Shown here one piece after another: positions 1 to 7,864 of a DNA stretch of 64,000 nt. The stretch is from positions 57,910 through 121,909 of the forward strand of contig JAEFAI010000002.1 of the NCBI GenBank assembly GCA_016291185.1. The letters are read 5' to 3'. Under the pieces are notes generated by a model. That model was not told where the DNA came from. It worked only from the letters and a program-made list of their open reading frames with translations, and did no database searches. The stretch's first letter is position 1, and each line of letters opens with the position of its first letter. The DNA is from Bacteroidales bacterium (GTDB lineage: Bacteria > Bacteroidota > Bacteroidia > Bacteroidales > UBA932). The translations under genes and the position numbers were made by a program.

Positions 1-252
1 GCTCGTGGCCGCGTTGATGCGCGCTGCACGCTCTTCCCGGCTCTCGAAACCGATGGGCGCGAGCACGCCCTGCATCCGGATCCGGGAGTAGATGGAGTAG
101 CCCATCAGCGGGGAGAAGTCTGGCTTCTGCCGGAGCGAATCGGCCTTCACAGCCGGGCCGTCGATCGGGGTCGCGGGATAGTCCTGCGCCCGCAGGGAGA
201 GCACCCCGGCGGCGAGCAACAGAAGGGAAAGGAGTAGGATCGGTCTCAGCAT
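1..252 (-). CDS. Secreted protein of unknown function, N-terminal 84 residues only
   Basis: The reading frame starts with ATG at 252 and runs off the left edge of the window, so only the first 84 codons are visible. It begins with two polar residues followed by a leucine-rich stretch and a likely signal peptidase I site at LRAQ-DYPA (about residues 20-25), which suggests export to the periplasm or outer membrane. The visible mature part (PATPIDGPAVKADSLRQ and onward) has no motif that I recognise. It is transcribed away from the peptide and lipoprotein genes that follow. Confidence 0.6.
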   Translation of the reverse strand, partial: MLRPILLLSLLLLAAGVLSLRAQDYPATPIDGPAVKADSLRQKPDFSPLMGYSIYSRIRMQGVLAPIGFESREERAARINAATS

Positions 253-275
253 ACGCCGGGCCGTAAAATCAAAGA

Positions 276-401
276 TTATACCACGGCGTTTTCCACCGGC
301 CGGTTCCGGTGCGGATGCAGGGCCGAGATAAGGAAAACCACGCACGAAGCGGCGAGCAGCAGCTACAGCGCGGCCAGGCCGCAGAAATATGTCGCGCTCT
401 G
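276..401 (-). pseudogene. Possible remnant of a membrane protein C-terminus
   Basis: On the minus strand this GC-rich stretch reads in one frame as a hydrophobic helix (LLLAASCVVFLISAL) followed by a basic tail (HPHRNRPVE) and a stop at 276-278. This is the typical look of the last transmembrane segment of a transporter. The frame is broken by a TAG codon just before the helix, and no start codon or upstream coding sequence remains because the DNA turns AT-rich beyond about 405. It could be a decayed transporter end or a chance hydrophobic frame. Confidence is low. Confidence 0.25.
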
Positions 402-485
402 AACGGAAATGGTACAAATGTTTGGAGAAGATTTATTATATTCGGCGTCTAATTAATAACACACTTAGTAGTGTATTACTATTTT

Positions 486-605
486 ATGGAACTTTCTACC
501 ATCAAGCAAGCCTACGAGGCACCGACCGTCGAGGTCGTCGAAATCAAGCCGGAGGGCTACATCCTCCAGTCGAGCAAACCGGATTACGATCCCATTCCCT
601 GGTAA
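486..605 (+). CDS. 39-residue peptide preceding a lipoprotein gene
   Basis: An ATG at 486 opens a 39-codon frame ending TAA at 603-605, only 19 bases ahead of the next gene, so the two are probably co-transcribed. The peptide starts MELSTIKQAYEAPTVEVVEI and ends SKPDYDPIPW. The pattern of a short charged start, 'Y..P.VEVVEI', a small hydrophobic patch and an acidic, proline- and aromatic-containing tail resembles the many 40-60 residue unnamed peptides found ahead of fimbrillin-like and surface lipoprotein genes in Bacteroidales. There is no signal peptide or membrane segment. The function is unknown. An imperfectly placed small palindrome (ACACT TAGT AGTGT, 461-474) lies just upstream. A frame starting at 389 overlaps it in another phase but has poor composition. 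Confidence 0.6.
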   Translation: MELSTIKQAYEAPTVEVVEIKPEGYILQSSKPDYDPIPW

Positions 606-624
606 CCCCAAAAATGCAAGTATC

Positions 625-3006
625 ATGAAAAAGACGCTTACCCTTCTCGCCATCCTTGCACTGGGCCTTACCGCGTGCAACAAAGTCGAACTCCAGAACA
701 GCTCGGAGATAATCCCCGAAATCCCCGCCGAGGCGCCGGTCTGCTATTTCAACCTGCCGGCATCCTTCGTCAGAGATGCCGCCACTAAGGCCGTGACCAT
801 TGGCGAAGACACGGCCACCTCTCTGTTCGAAGCCAGCGACTCCGTCTATGTCTTCATTGAAGGCAGGGGGAGCAATATCGGAAAAATCGCGTGCGCTTAT
901 GATCTCACTCTCGACAAGATCGCTCCCCTGAATATTCGCAACATCAACGGCGCAACTTGCGACCTCGTCGGCAAGTTAACGTTCTATGCCGGGGAGTATG
1001 CAAGAACGGCCTATACGCCTGCGGTGGGCGATGTCGTGCATTTGTATTACAATATGCGGTTCACGCATTTCCCGTTTTCCGGTTATTATGATTATAGCCT
1101 TACGCATTTTAGCTATGGCAATCAGAGCGGAAACAAGGATGGGTACTACGACCCCGGCTATGGCTTCGGATACCCCGAGCTTTGGTATTGGGGTGCCAAT
1201 CATTATGACCTCGCATTGGCACAGATGGAAATCACGGACGTTGCCGGCAACACAACCGATGGTTTCACGCTGACCCTGGGCAAGGTGGACGACCCGACGA
1301 ATCCCAAGGCCAGCTTCCAGAACATGCAGTCCATGTTCCGTCAGCGGCTCACATTTACGGATCAGCTCGGAAATCCCACCACGCCCTGGATCACGAGGTA
1401 TCGGATCAGTTCGGCATCAGACAAGACTGTACTTTCCTATCGTCCCTACTCCACTGCCAAATACGCGTATGGGGCCATCGAGATGGAAGACCCCGTCATC
1501 AGCGGAGATGAAGGCATCCACTTTGCCTTGATGTTCAACGACGAGAACAAGAATGATGCGCTTATCCAGACGGCCTATGATAACGCCCATAATGCCTATG
1601 TCGCCACCAAAACAGCGCCCGCCGGAGGATTCCTGAACGGGAAGTATTATCATGGCAACGCCACGCTGGCCTGGCATCACAGCACCCTGCCCTCCGTGAC
1701 CGGCAACAATGCTCCGTACACGACGTACGCACCTGATGGATCCGGCAAATACGAAATTGACGACAATCCCGGTGATATTACCGTCAGCGGCTATAGCGAA
1801 GAGGACAATTGGATAGCCCTTTGTCAGGACACGAATGTTACCCTGGATAACATCACGGCCAGTTTCTATACCCGAGACGCTTTTATATACGGCTTTTCAA
1901 TTTCTGGCTCCACCAACTTGAATTTAATCCTCTCGGGCACGAACAGTATCGACAGCCACAGCATGTATCTGGGTATTAATTGCCTCAGTGATGTATTATT
2001 GAGTTGCGCGGGGGCCTCGGCTACGCTTACTCTTCGCTGTGGCGATGAACGTTATTGCGGAATTCAAGCCCACAACTATGATGATACGAATAGCACCGAC
2101 CCCTATTATAACTATTACAACGACACCTCGGAAAGGGATGTAAGCTCACTGCTGGCCGCTCCCGGCTTCACCGTTACCCGCAGCGCCCGCGTTGACGGGC
2201 CCGATCTCGATCTCGATGGTTATCCAGACTACTACACCTGGACCTACACCGTGGAGGACCACAGGGTACATCTGAACAGCCTGACCAGCAGTTACACGGC
2301 GCAGGACGGGGATGTCCTGACCGGAGAACTGCCCGGCAATCTCGAGTTGAATATCGCTAACGGCGCCACCGTGACGCTGGCGGGCATGACGCACCACGCG
2401 GGAAAATACCTCGACGGCATCATGTGCAAGGGTTCGGCGAATATCATCCTGGCCGCGGGGACGACAAATGACCTGACACGTGGCGATCAGGATTCCTACT
2501 CTGGCATCGTCGTGGATTACCTGGGCGCAGCGACACTCACCATCAGCGGCACAGGCATGCTCCTAGCCTCAGGCGGCGGACAGGGTCCCGGCATCGGGGG
2601 TATTCTCTCTTCTCACGACATCGTCATCAATGGCGGCAATATCACCGCCACGGGCGACAGCAACGCTCCGGGCATCGGCTCATGCTATGGCGGCGGAACA
2701 GTCGGAAATATAACCATTAACGGCGGAACCGTCACCGCCATAGGCGGCAGTAATGCCGTCGGCATCGGTGCAGCTGCTGGTGGTGGCACTTGCGCGGGCG
2801 TTACCATCGGCAGTGATATTACCAGCGTCAGTATCCAGAGAGGCTCTGGTTCGGCCGAGTTTTTTTCCGCCGTGTCCCATTCCGTGACCATCGACGGCAA
2901 GAGCTCGTTCTCAGTCACGACATCGACCACGCAGTTTCCGAAACTCAATTGTGTGCTGAGCACCACCAGTAGCACGGACGATACCTGGACGCTGACGCAC
3001 AAGTAG
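625..3006 (+). CDS. Surface lipoprotein with fimbrillin-like start and beta-helical C-terminus
   Basis: The 793-residue protein starts MKKTLTLLAILALGLTAC, with a lipoprotein signal peptide and lipobox LTAC (Cys18). The region after it contains an ATKAVT segment typical of Bacteroidales fimbrillin-like and glycan-associated lipoproteins. From about residue 400 the chain becomes short repeating beta-strand units rich in Gly, Thr and Asn. Near residues 650-725 there are repeated PGIG / INGGTVTA / GSNAVGIG units characteristic of the right-handed parallel beta-helix carbohydrate-binding family (Cthe_2159-like). A cell-surface binding or adhesion role is inferred, and no catalytic motif is visible. 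The short peptide gene directly upstream probably shares its transcript. Base composition looks less GC-rich than in the neighbouring housekeeping genes. Confidence 0.75.
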   Translation: MKKTLTLLAILALGLTACNKVELQNSSEIIPEIPAEAPVCYFNLPASFVRDAATKAVTIGEDTATSLFEASDSVYVFIEGRGSNIGKIACAYDLTLDKIAPLNIRNINGATCDLVGKLTFYAGEYARTAYTPAVGDVVHLYYNMRFTHFPFSGYYDYSLTHFSYGNQSGNKDGYYDPGYGFGYPELWYWGANHYDLALAQMEITDVAGNTTDGFTLTLGKVDDPTNPKASFQNMQSMFRQRLTFTDQLGNPTTPWITRYRISSASDKTVLSYRPYSTAKYAYGAIEMEDPVISGDEGIHFALMFNDENKNDALIQTAYDNAHNAYVATKTAPAGGFLNGKYYHGNATLAWHHSTLPSVTGNNAPYTTYAPDGSGKYEIDDNPGDITVSGYSEEDNWIALCQDTNVTLDNITASFYTRDAFIYGFSISGSTNLNLILSGTNSIDSHSMYLGINCLSDVLLSCAGASATLTLRCGDERYCGIQAHNYDDTNSTDPYYNYYNDTSERDVSSLLAAPGFTVTRSARVDGPDLDLDGYPDYYTWTYTVEDHRVHLNSLTSSYTAQDGDVLTGELPGNLELNIANGATVTLAGMTHHAGKYLDGIMCKGSANIILAAGTTNDLTRGDQDSYSGIVVDYLGAATLTISGTGMLLASGGGQGPGIGGILSSHDIVINGGNITATGDSNAPGIGSCYGGGTVGNITINGGTVTAIGGSNAVGIGAAAGGGTCAGVTIGSDITSVSIQRGSGSAEFFSAVSHSVTIDGKSSFSVTTSTTQFPKLNCVLSTTSSTDDTWTLTHK

Positions 3007-3011
3007 AAGAA

Positions 3012-3063
3012 CGTCATTCGCCGGCTCCGCCTTTTCGTCATTCGCCGGCTCCGACCGGCGAAT
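3012..3063. repeat. Palindromic repeat, one and a half copies, family ATTCGCCGG/CCGGCGAAT
   Basis: An 18-base unit (CGTCATTCGCCGGCTCCG) occurs at 3012-3029 and again at 3036-3053. The second copy continues into a perfect hairpin with arms 3040-3048 and 3055-3063 and a 6-base loop. The same unit, 26 of 27 bases identical, forms both arms of the element inserted inside the next gene at 4784-4865. The hairpin lies between the lipoprotein stop and the M3 peptidase promoter, so it may also act as a transcript end. Confidence 0.85.
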
Positions 3064-3086
3064 CTCGTTTTTTGGCGGGAAAATGG

Positions 3087-3094
3087 TATCTTTG
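3087..3094 (+). promoter_or_regulatory. Bacteroidota -7 promoter box (TATCTTTG) for the M3 peptidase gene
   Basis: The octamer fits the TAnnTTTG consensus and lies only 4 bases before the chosen ATG at 3099, implying a leaderless or nearly leaderless transcript. A TTTG at 3071-3074 is too close to be a good -33 element. Confidence 0.5.
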
Positions 3095-3098
3095 CAGT

Positions 3099-5192
3099 AT
3101 GGAAAATCCATTGCTGCAGCCATCCGCCCTGCCATTCGGCGCACCGCGCTTCGACCTGATCCGGCCGGAGCACTGGAAACCCGCCTTCGAGGCGGCTATC
3201 GCCGCGGGTAAGGCCGAGGTGGACGCCATCGCCGCGAACCCCGCGCCGGCGACCTTCGCCAACACGGTCGAGGCGCTCGAGTTTGCCGGCGCCGCGCTGG
3301 ACCGCGTGAGCGGACTCTTTTTCAACCTGCTTGAAGCCGAGAGCGACGATGCGATGCAGCAAATCGCGGAGGAAATCTCCCCGCTGCTGACCGAATACGA
3401 CCTCTATATTTCCCTCAACGAGGCGCTTTTCGCGCGTATCCACGCCGTCTATGAGCAGCGGGAGACGCTCGAACTCGCCCCCGACCAGCGTAAGTTGCTG
3501 GAGGAGAGCTATAAAGACTTCGCGCGCAGCGGCGCCCTCCTCGGCCCGGCGGACAAAAAGACCTACGCCGCCCTGGAGGAGGAGCTGGACCTGCTCCAGC
3601 TCAAATACGGCAAGAACGTGCTCGACGCCACCAACGTCTTCAGCCTGGAGATCACCGACGAGGCGGAGCTGGAGGGCCTGCCGCAGTATGTCCGCGACGC
3701 GGCGGCGCAGGCCGCTCGCGAGAAGGGCCTGAGCGGCTGGCGTTTCGACCTTTCGCATCCCAGCTATGTTCCCTTTCTGCAGTTCAGTGCCCGTGCCGAG
3801 TTGCGGGAGAAAATGTGGCGTGCCTTCAATGCCCGGGCCCTCGGCGGCCCGCACGACAATAGCGAGAACTGTCTGAAAATTACCGACCTGCGGCGCCGGA
3901 TCGCGCAGCTGCTCGGCTACGCCGATTGGGCGGCCTATGAGCTCGAAGAGCGCATGGCCAAGAACATGGGTGCCGTGCGCAAGCTGCTGGACGAGCTGAT
4001 GGCGCCGTCCCTGCCCGCCGCCCGGCGGGAGGTGGCGGAGCTGCTCGCCTGGGCGCGGGAGCACGGCTACGCGCAGGAGCAGATGCTCCCCTGGGACTTC
4101 CCGTACTGGTCCGAGCGCTACCGCGCCGAACACTACGCCCTGAGCGATGAGCAGCTCAAACCCTACTTCCGCCTCGAGGACTGCATTGCGGCCGTGTTCG
4201 GCCTTGCCACGCGCTTGTACGGCGTGCAGTTTGTCGAGCGGACGGACCTGCCGGTTTACCACCCGGACGTGCGCGTCTATGACGTGCAGGACGCGGATGG
4301 ACGGCACCTGGCGCTCTTCTACGCGGACTTCTTCCCCCGTCCGGGGAAGCGCAGCGGCGCGTGGATGACCAATTTCCGCGAGCTCGCGGTCCGAGGCGGC
4401 GTCGAAGAGCGGCCGCTGGTGAGCATTGTGACCAATTTCACGAAGCCCACCGCCGACGCGCCTTCGCTGCTCACGCACGACGAGCTGACGACGCTCCTGC
4501 ACGAATTCGGGCATGCCCTGCACGGGATGCTCGCCGAGGGGCGTTACCCTTCGCTGACGGGCACCAATGTGGCGCGCGACTTTGTGGAGCTGCCTTCGCA
4601 GCTGATGGAGAACTGGGGCTTCGAGCCGGCATGGCTGCACACCTTCGCGCAGCACTGGCAGACGGGCGAACCCATCCCCGACGCACTCGTGGAGCGGCTC
4701 GTTGCCGCCCGGAACTACCATGCGGCCTACTTCCAGGTGCGCCAGCTGCGCTTCGGCCTGCTGGACCTCGCGTGGCACGCGGGGGTTCGCCGATCGGAGC
4801 CGGCGAATGACGGTACAATTGCCGACTCCGACCATTCGTCATTCGCCGGCTCCGATCGGCGAACCTCCGTCCTGGACGTTGAATCCCAGGCCCTGGCGGA
4901 CTGCGCCGTCCTGCCGGACATCCCCGGCAGCTGCATCTCGACGTCCTTCCACCACATCTTCGACGGCGGCTACTCCGCCGGCTACTACTCCTACAAGTGG
5001 GCGGAGGTACTCGAGGCGGACGCCTTCTCGCTCTTCCGCGAGCGGGGCATCTTTGACCGCGCGACGGCCGCCTCCTTCCGGGAGAACATCCTCTCGAAGG
5101 GCGGCAGCGAGGACGAAGCCCTGCTGTACCGCCGCTTCCGCGGGCACGAGCCCGACCCGCAGGCATTACTCAAGAAACTGGAAATCATATAG
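3099..5192 (+). CDS. M3-family zinc metallopeptidase (oligopeptidase A / Dcp-like) with in-frame repeat insertion
   Basis: This 697-residue protein is a thermolysin-type oligopeptidase that cleaves short peptides. It has the helical N-terminal M3 domain, the zinc motif HEFGH at residues 468-472, the downstream glutamate ligand region (RDFVELPSQLMENW) and the conserved YSAGYYSYKWAEVL segment near the C-terminus. No signal peptide is seen, so it is probably cytoplasmic. I chose the ATG at 3099 (MENPLLQPSALPFG) over the upstream start at 3072 because family similarity begins there and a -7 box sits just before it. Residues about 563-589 (VRRSEPANDG...SFAGSDRR) have no counterpart in the family and are encoded by a palindromic repeat that keeps the frame open. 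Without it the protein would be of usual length. Confidence 0.93.
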   Translation: MENPLLQPSALPFGAPRFDLIRPEHWKPAFEAAIAAGKAEVDAIAANPAPATFANTVEALEFAGAALDRVSGLFFNLLEAESDDAMQQIAEEISPLLTEYDLYISLNEALFARIHAVYEQRETLELAPDQRKLLEESYKDFARSGALLGPADKKTYAALEEELDLLQLKYGKNVLDATNVFSLEITDEAELEGLPQYVRDAAAQAAREKGLSGWRFDLSHPSYVPFLQFSARAELREKMWRAFNARALGGPHDNSENCLKITDLRRRIAQLLGYADWAAYELEERMAKNMGAVRKLLDELMAPSLPAARREVAELLAWAREHGYAQEQMLPWDFPYWSERYRAEHYALSDEQLKPYFRLEDCIAAVFGLATRLYGVQFVERTDLPVYHPDVRVYDVQDADGRHLALFYADFFPRPGKRSGAWMTNFRELAVRGGVEERPLVSIVTNFTKPTADAPSLLTHDELTTLLHEFGHALHGMLAEGRYPSLTGTNVARDFVELPSQLMENWGFEPAWLHTFAQHWQTGEPIPDALVERLVAARNYHAAYFQVRQLRFGLLDLAWHAGVRRSEPANDGTIADSDHSSFAGSDRRTSVLDVESQALADCAVLPDIPGSCISTSFHHIFDGGYSAGYYSYKWAEVLEADAFSLFRERGIFDRATAASFRENILSKGGSEDEALLYRRFRGHEPDPQALLKKLEII
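4784..4865. repeat. Palindromic element inserted in frame within the M3 peptidase gene
   Basis: Two perfect 29-base inverted arms (4784-4812 and 4837-4865) flank a 24-base spacer. Each arm is itself a hairpin unit of the type seen at 3036-3063. The element is translated as about 27 extra residues between the conserved LLDLAWHAG segment and the following conserved block of the peptidase, with no frameshift or stop. There is no transposase, so it is a non-autonomous MITE-like or RPE-like element. Confidence 0.9.
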
Positions 5193-5197
5193 ATATC

Positions 5198-6406
5198 ATG
5201 AAACCGATCATCAACCATTTCACCGACAACGACCTCTACACCTTCACCTGCCAGTACTACATTCTGAAGACCTACCCGCGGGCGGAAGTCGAGTACACCT
5301 TCTACGACCGCAACCACCAGGTCTATCCCCAGGGTTTCGACAAGCTGCTCCGCGAGCAGATCGACCACCTGGCCGAGGTCGTCATCACCGACGAGGAGAT
5401 CGAGTTCATGAAGACCCGCTGCGTCTTCCTGCCGCTGTGGTACTTCACCTTCCTGCGCGGCTTCCGCTTCCGCCCCGGCGAAGTGACCATCCAGCAGGAT
5501 GCGGAAGGCCACCTGGAGATCAACGTCTGCGGCAAATGGTTCTCCACCATCATGTGGGAGATGCCCATCCTGTCCTGCATCAGCGAGTTGATGCACGGCC
5601 TGCGCGGCGACTTCGAGCGCTACGATGCCGTGAAGGAAGAAGCGAAAGCGCGCGCGAAGACCGAGCGCATCTTCGGCAGCGGCCTCGTACTCGGCGACAT
5701 GGGCACCCGCCGCCGCTTCAGCTTCGACCACCACGACATGGTGGTGCGCGTGATGAAGGAAGTGGCGGACTCGCGCAATGACTGGCCGGGCAAGTTCACC
5801 GGCACGTCGAACGTCTGGCTGGCGATGAAATACGATTGCGTGCCGCTGGGCACGATGTCCCACCAGCTCATCTCCTTCGAGGAGAACGTGAGCGGCGTGT
5901 TTGAGTGCAACTTCAACGTGATGAAGAAGTTCAGCGACGTCTATGACGGCGACAACGGCATCTACCTCTACGACTGCTTCGGCGACGAGGTCTTCTTCTC
6001 CAACCTCTCCAAGCGCATGGCCATGATGTACAAGGGCCTGCGTGTGGACAGCGGCGACGAGTTCGAGCAGACGGAGAAAATCATCTCCAAGTACAAGTCG
6101 CTGGGCATCGATCCCGCCACCAAGCAGGTCTGCTACTCCAACGGCCTCGACATCGACAAGGCCATCGAGATCCACCGGTACGTGGCCGGCCGCGTGCAGG
6201 ACTCCTACGGCGTGGGTACCTTCCTGACCTGCGACGTGGACGGCGCCGAGCCGATGAACATCGTCGTCAAGCTTACCCGCGGCCGCATCACCGAGCTCCG
6301 CGAATGGCACGACTGCGTCAAGCTCTCCTGCACCCCCGGCAAGACCCTCGGCAACCCCGAGAAGTGCGCCTACTTGATCAAACTGCTCGGGCGGAAAGGA
6401 GAGTAA
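5198..6406 (+). CDS. pncB: Nicotinate phosphoribosyltransferase
   Basis: The 402-residue enzyme converts nicotinate and PRPP (with ATP) to nicotinate mononucleotide in the Preiss-Handler route to NAD. Family signatures are clear: the N-terminal DNDLYTFTCQYYIL, MGTRRRFSFDHHD, the active-site block GTSNVWLAMKYDCVPLGTMS followed by HQ, and the C-terminal VVKLTRGRITEL. The length is typical. It starts 5 bases after the M3 peptidase stop and is probably co-transcribed with it. It converges on gdhA, with a long inverted repeat between them. Confidence 0.97.
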   Translation: MKPIINHFTDNDLYTFTCQYYILKTYPRAEVEYTFYDRNHQVYPQGFDKLLREQIDHLAEVVITDEEIEFMKTRCVFLPLWYFTFLRGFRFRPGEVTIQQDAEGHLEINVCGKWFSTIMWEMPILSCISELMHGLRGDFERYDAVKEEAKARAKTERIFGSGLVLGDMGTRRRFSFDHHDMVVRVMKEVADSRNDWPGKFTGTSNVWLAMKYDCVPLGTMSHQLISFEENVSGVFECNFNVMKKFSDVYDGDNGIYLYDCFGDEVFFSNLSKRMAMMYKGLRVDSGDEFEQTEKIISKYKSLGIDPATKQVCYSNGLDIDKAIEIHRYVAGRVQDSYGVGTFLTCDVDGAEPMNIVVKLTRGRITELREWHDCVKLSCTPGKTLGNPEKCAYLIKLLGRKGE

Positions 6407-6422
6407 TCCGCCGAAGACAGGA

Positions 6423-6476
6423 CTGTCCCCCGGAAGCATTTCCCGATAGGGTTCTTTTTTTGCTTCCGGGGGACAG
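6423..6476. repeat. 16-base perfect inverted repeat between convergent genes
   Basis: Arms CTGTCCCCCGGAAGCA at 6423-6438 and its exact complement at 6461-6476 enclose a 22-base loop that contains a run of seven T. It lies between the ends of pncB and gdhA and could stop transcription from both sides. However, there is no U-run directly after either arm, so it resembles an interspersed palindrome as much as an intrinsic terminator. Confidence 0.8.
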
Positions 6477-6495
6477 CTTCCGTTTCGGCAGAGCA

Positions 6496-7839
6496 CTAAA
6501 TCGTGCCCTGTTCCAACATGGCCTGCGCGACCTTCATGAAGCCGGCAATGTTCGCGCCCTTCACATAGTCCACGCTGCCGTCCGGCTGCGTGCCGAACTT
6601 CACGCACTGCTCGTGGATGGACTTCATGATGAAGTGCAGCTTCTCATCGACCTCCTTGCCGCTCCAGCTAATGTGCTCAGCGTTCTGGGTCATCTCGAGA
6701 CCGGACGTAGCCACGCCACCGGCGTTGACCGCCTTGCCCGGCGCGAAGAGAATGCCGCCCTGCTGGAAGAAATGGATAGCGCCCGGCTGGCAGCCCATGT
6801 TGGACACCTCGCAGCAGCACCAGCAACCATTGGCCTTCAGCTCCTTGGCATCATCCTCGGAAAGCTCATTCTGGAACGCGCACGGAAGGGCGATGTCGCA
6901 AGGAACGCTCCACGCCTTCTTGCCGGCGGTAAAGACGGCCTTGCCCGGGAAACGGGTGGCCATATCCTCCACACGGTCGCGGTTGGAAGCACGCATCACC
7001 AGCATATAGTCGATCATCTCCTGGGTAATACCCTCCGGAATGGCGCAGACGCCGTCCGGACCGGAAATGGCCACCACCTTGGCGCCGAGCTCGAGGGCCT
7101 TGATGCAGGCGCCCCAGGCTACGTTGCCGAAGCCGGAGACCGCCACCTTGCAGCCCTTGATATCCTTGCCCGCGTGGTGCAGCAGGTTCTGGGTGAAATA
7201 GAGCGCACCGAAGCCCGTGGCTTCCGGACGCAGAATGCTGCCGCCCCAGGTGGAACCCTTGCCGGTCAACACGCCGGTATTATACTCGCGCGCGAGTTTC
7301 TTGTACATACCATACAGGAAGCCGATCTCGCGGCCGCCCACGCCCACGTCACCGGCCGGGATATCCTGGTCGGGGCCGATGCACTGCCAGAGCTCCAGCA
7401 TGAAGGCCTGGCAGAAACGCATGATCTCGGCGTCGGTCTTGCCCTTGGGATCGAAATCGCTGCCGCCCTTGGCACCGCCCATCGGGAGGGTCGTGAGGGC
7501 GTTCTTGAACGTCTGCTCAAAGCCGAGGAACTTCAGCATGGAAGGGGTCACGGCGCGGTGGAAGCGCAGGCCGCCCTTGTAGGGGCCGATGGCGCTGTTG
7601 AACTGGATACGGTAGCCGGTGTTGGTCTGGACCTCGCCCTGGTCGTCCACCCAGGTCACGCGGAACGTGAAGATGCGGTCCGGCTCGACCATCCGCTCGA
7701 CGATCTTCGCCCGTTCGAATTCAGGATGCTGATTATAGACTTCCTCGATGCTCTCGAGCACCTCCTGTACCGCCTGGAGATATTCACTTTCGCCGGGGTA
7801 CTTGGCCTGGAGACGGGCCATAATGTCTTTTGTTTTCAT
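6496..7839 (-). CDS. gdhA: Glutamate dehydrogenase, NADP-type hexameric
   Basis: The 447-residue enzyme interconverts 2-oxoglutarate plus ammonia and glutamate. It has the substrate block IGPYKGGLRFH (about residues 84-94), the catalytic-lysine segment PMGGAKGGSDFDPKG (about 119-133), and a Rossmann segment VAVSGFGNVAWG in the cofactor domain. The length matches the 445-450 residue hexameric class, which is usually NADP(H)-specific. I used the ATG at 7839 (MKTKDIMARLQ); a longer frame upstream overlaps korB and has no family similarity. It follows korB by 25 bases on the same strand, so 2-oxoglutarate made by KorAB could feed straight into ammonium assimilation. Confidence 0.96.
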   Translation of the reverse strand: MKTKDIMARLQAKYPGESEYLQAVQEVLESIEEVYNQHPEFERAKIVERMVEPDRIFTFRVTWVDDQGEVQTNTGYRIQFNSAIGPYKGGLRFHRAVTPSMLKFLGFEQTFKNALTTLPMGGAKGGSDFDPKGKTDAEIMRFCQAFMLELWQCIGPDQDIPAGDVGVGGREIGFLYGMYKKLAREYNTGVLTGKGSTWGGSILRPEATGFGALYFTQNLLHHAGKDIKGCKVAVSGFGNVAWGACIKALELGAKVVAISGPDGVCAIPEGITQEMIDYMLVMRASNRDRVEDMATRFPGKAVFTAGKKAWSVPCDIALPCAFQNELSEDDAKELKANGCWCCCEVSNMGCQPGAIHFFQQGGILFAPGKAVNAGGVATSGLEMTQNAEHISWSGKEVDEKLHFIMKSIHEQCVKFGTQPDGSVDYVKGANIAGFMKVAQAMLEQGTI

Positions 7840-7864
7840 TATCAGTGTTAAAAGTGGTTCAACT

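Noticed and set aside
389..628. 79-residue frame around the peptide gene
   Set aside because: It overlaps the better 39-residue frame in another phase, its composition is poor, and it ends inside the lipoprotein start.
2685..4835. 716-residue open frame on the minus strand across the lipoprotein end and the M3 gene
   Set aside because: It is antisense to two well-supported genes, is rich in Arg, Val, Leu and Gly in the manner of GC-rich antisense frames, and has no recognisable domain.
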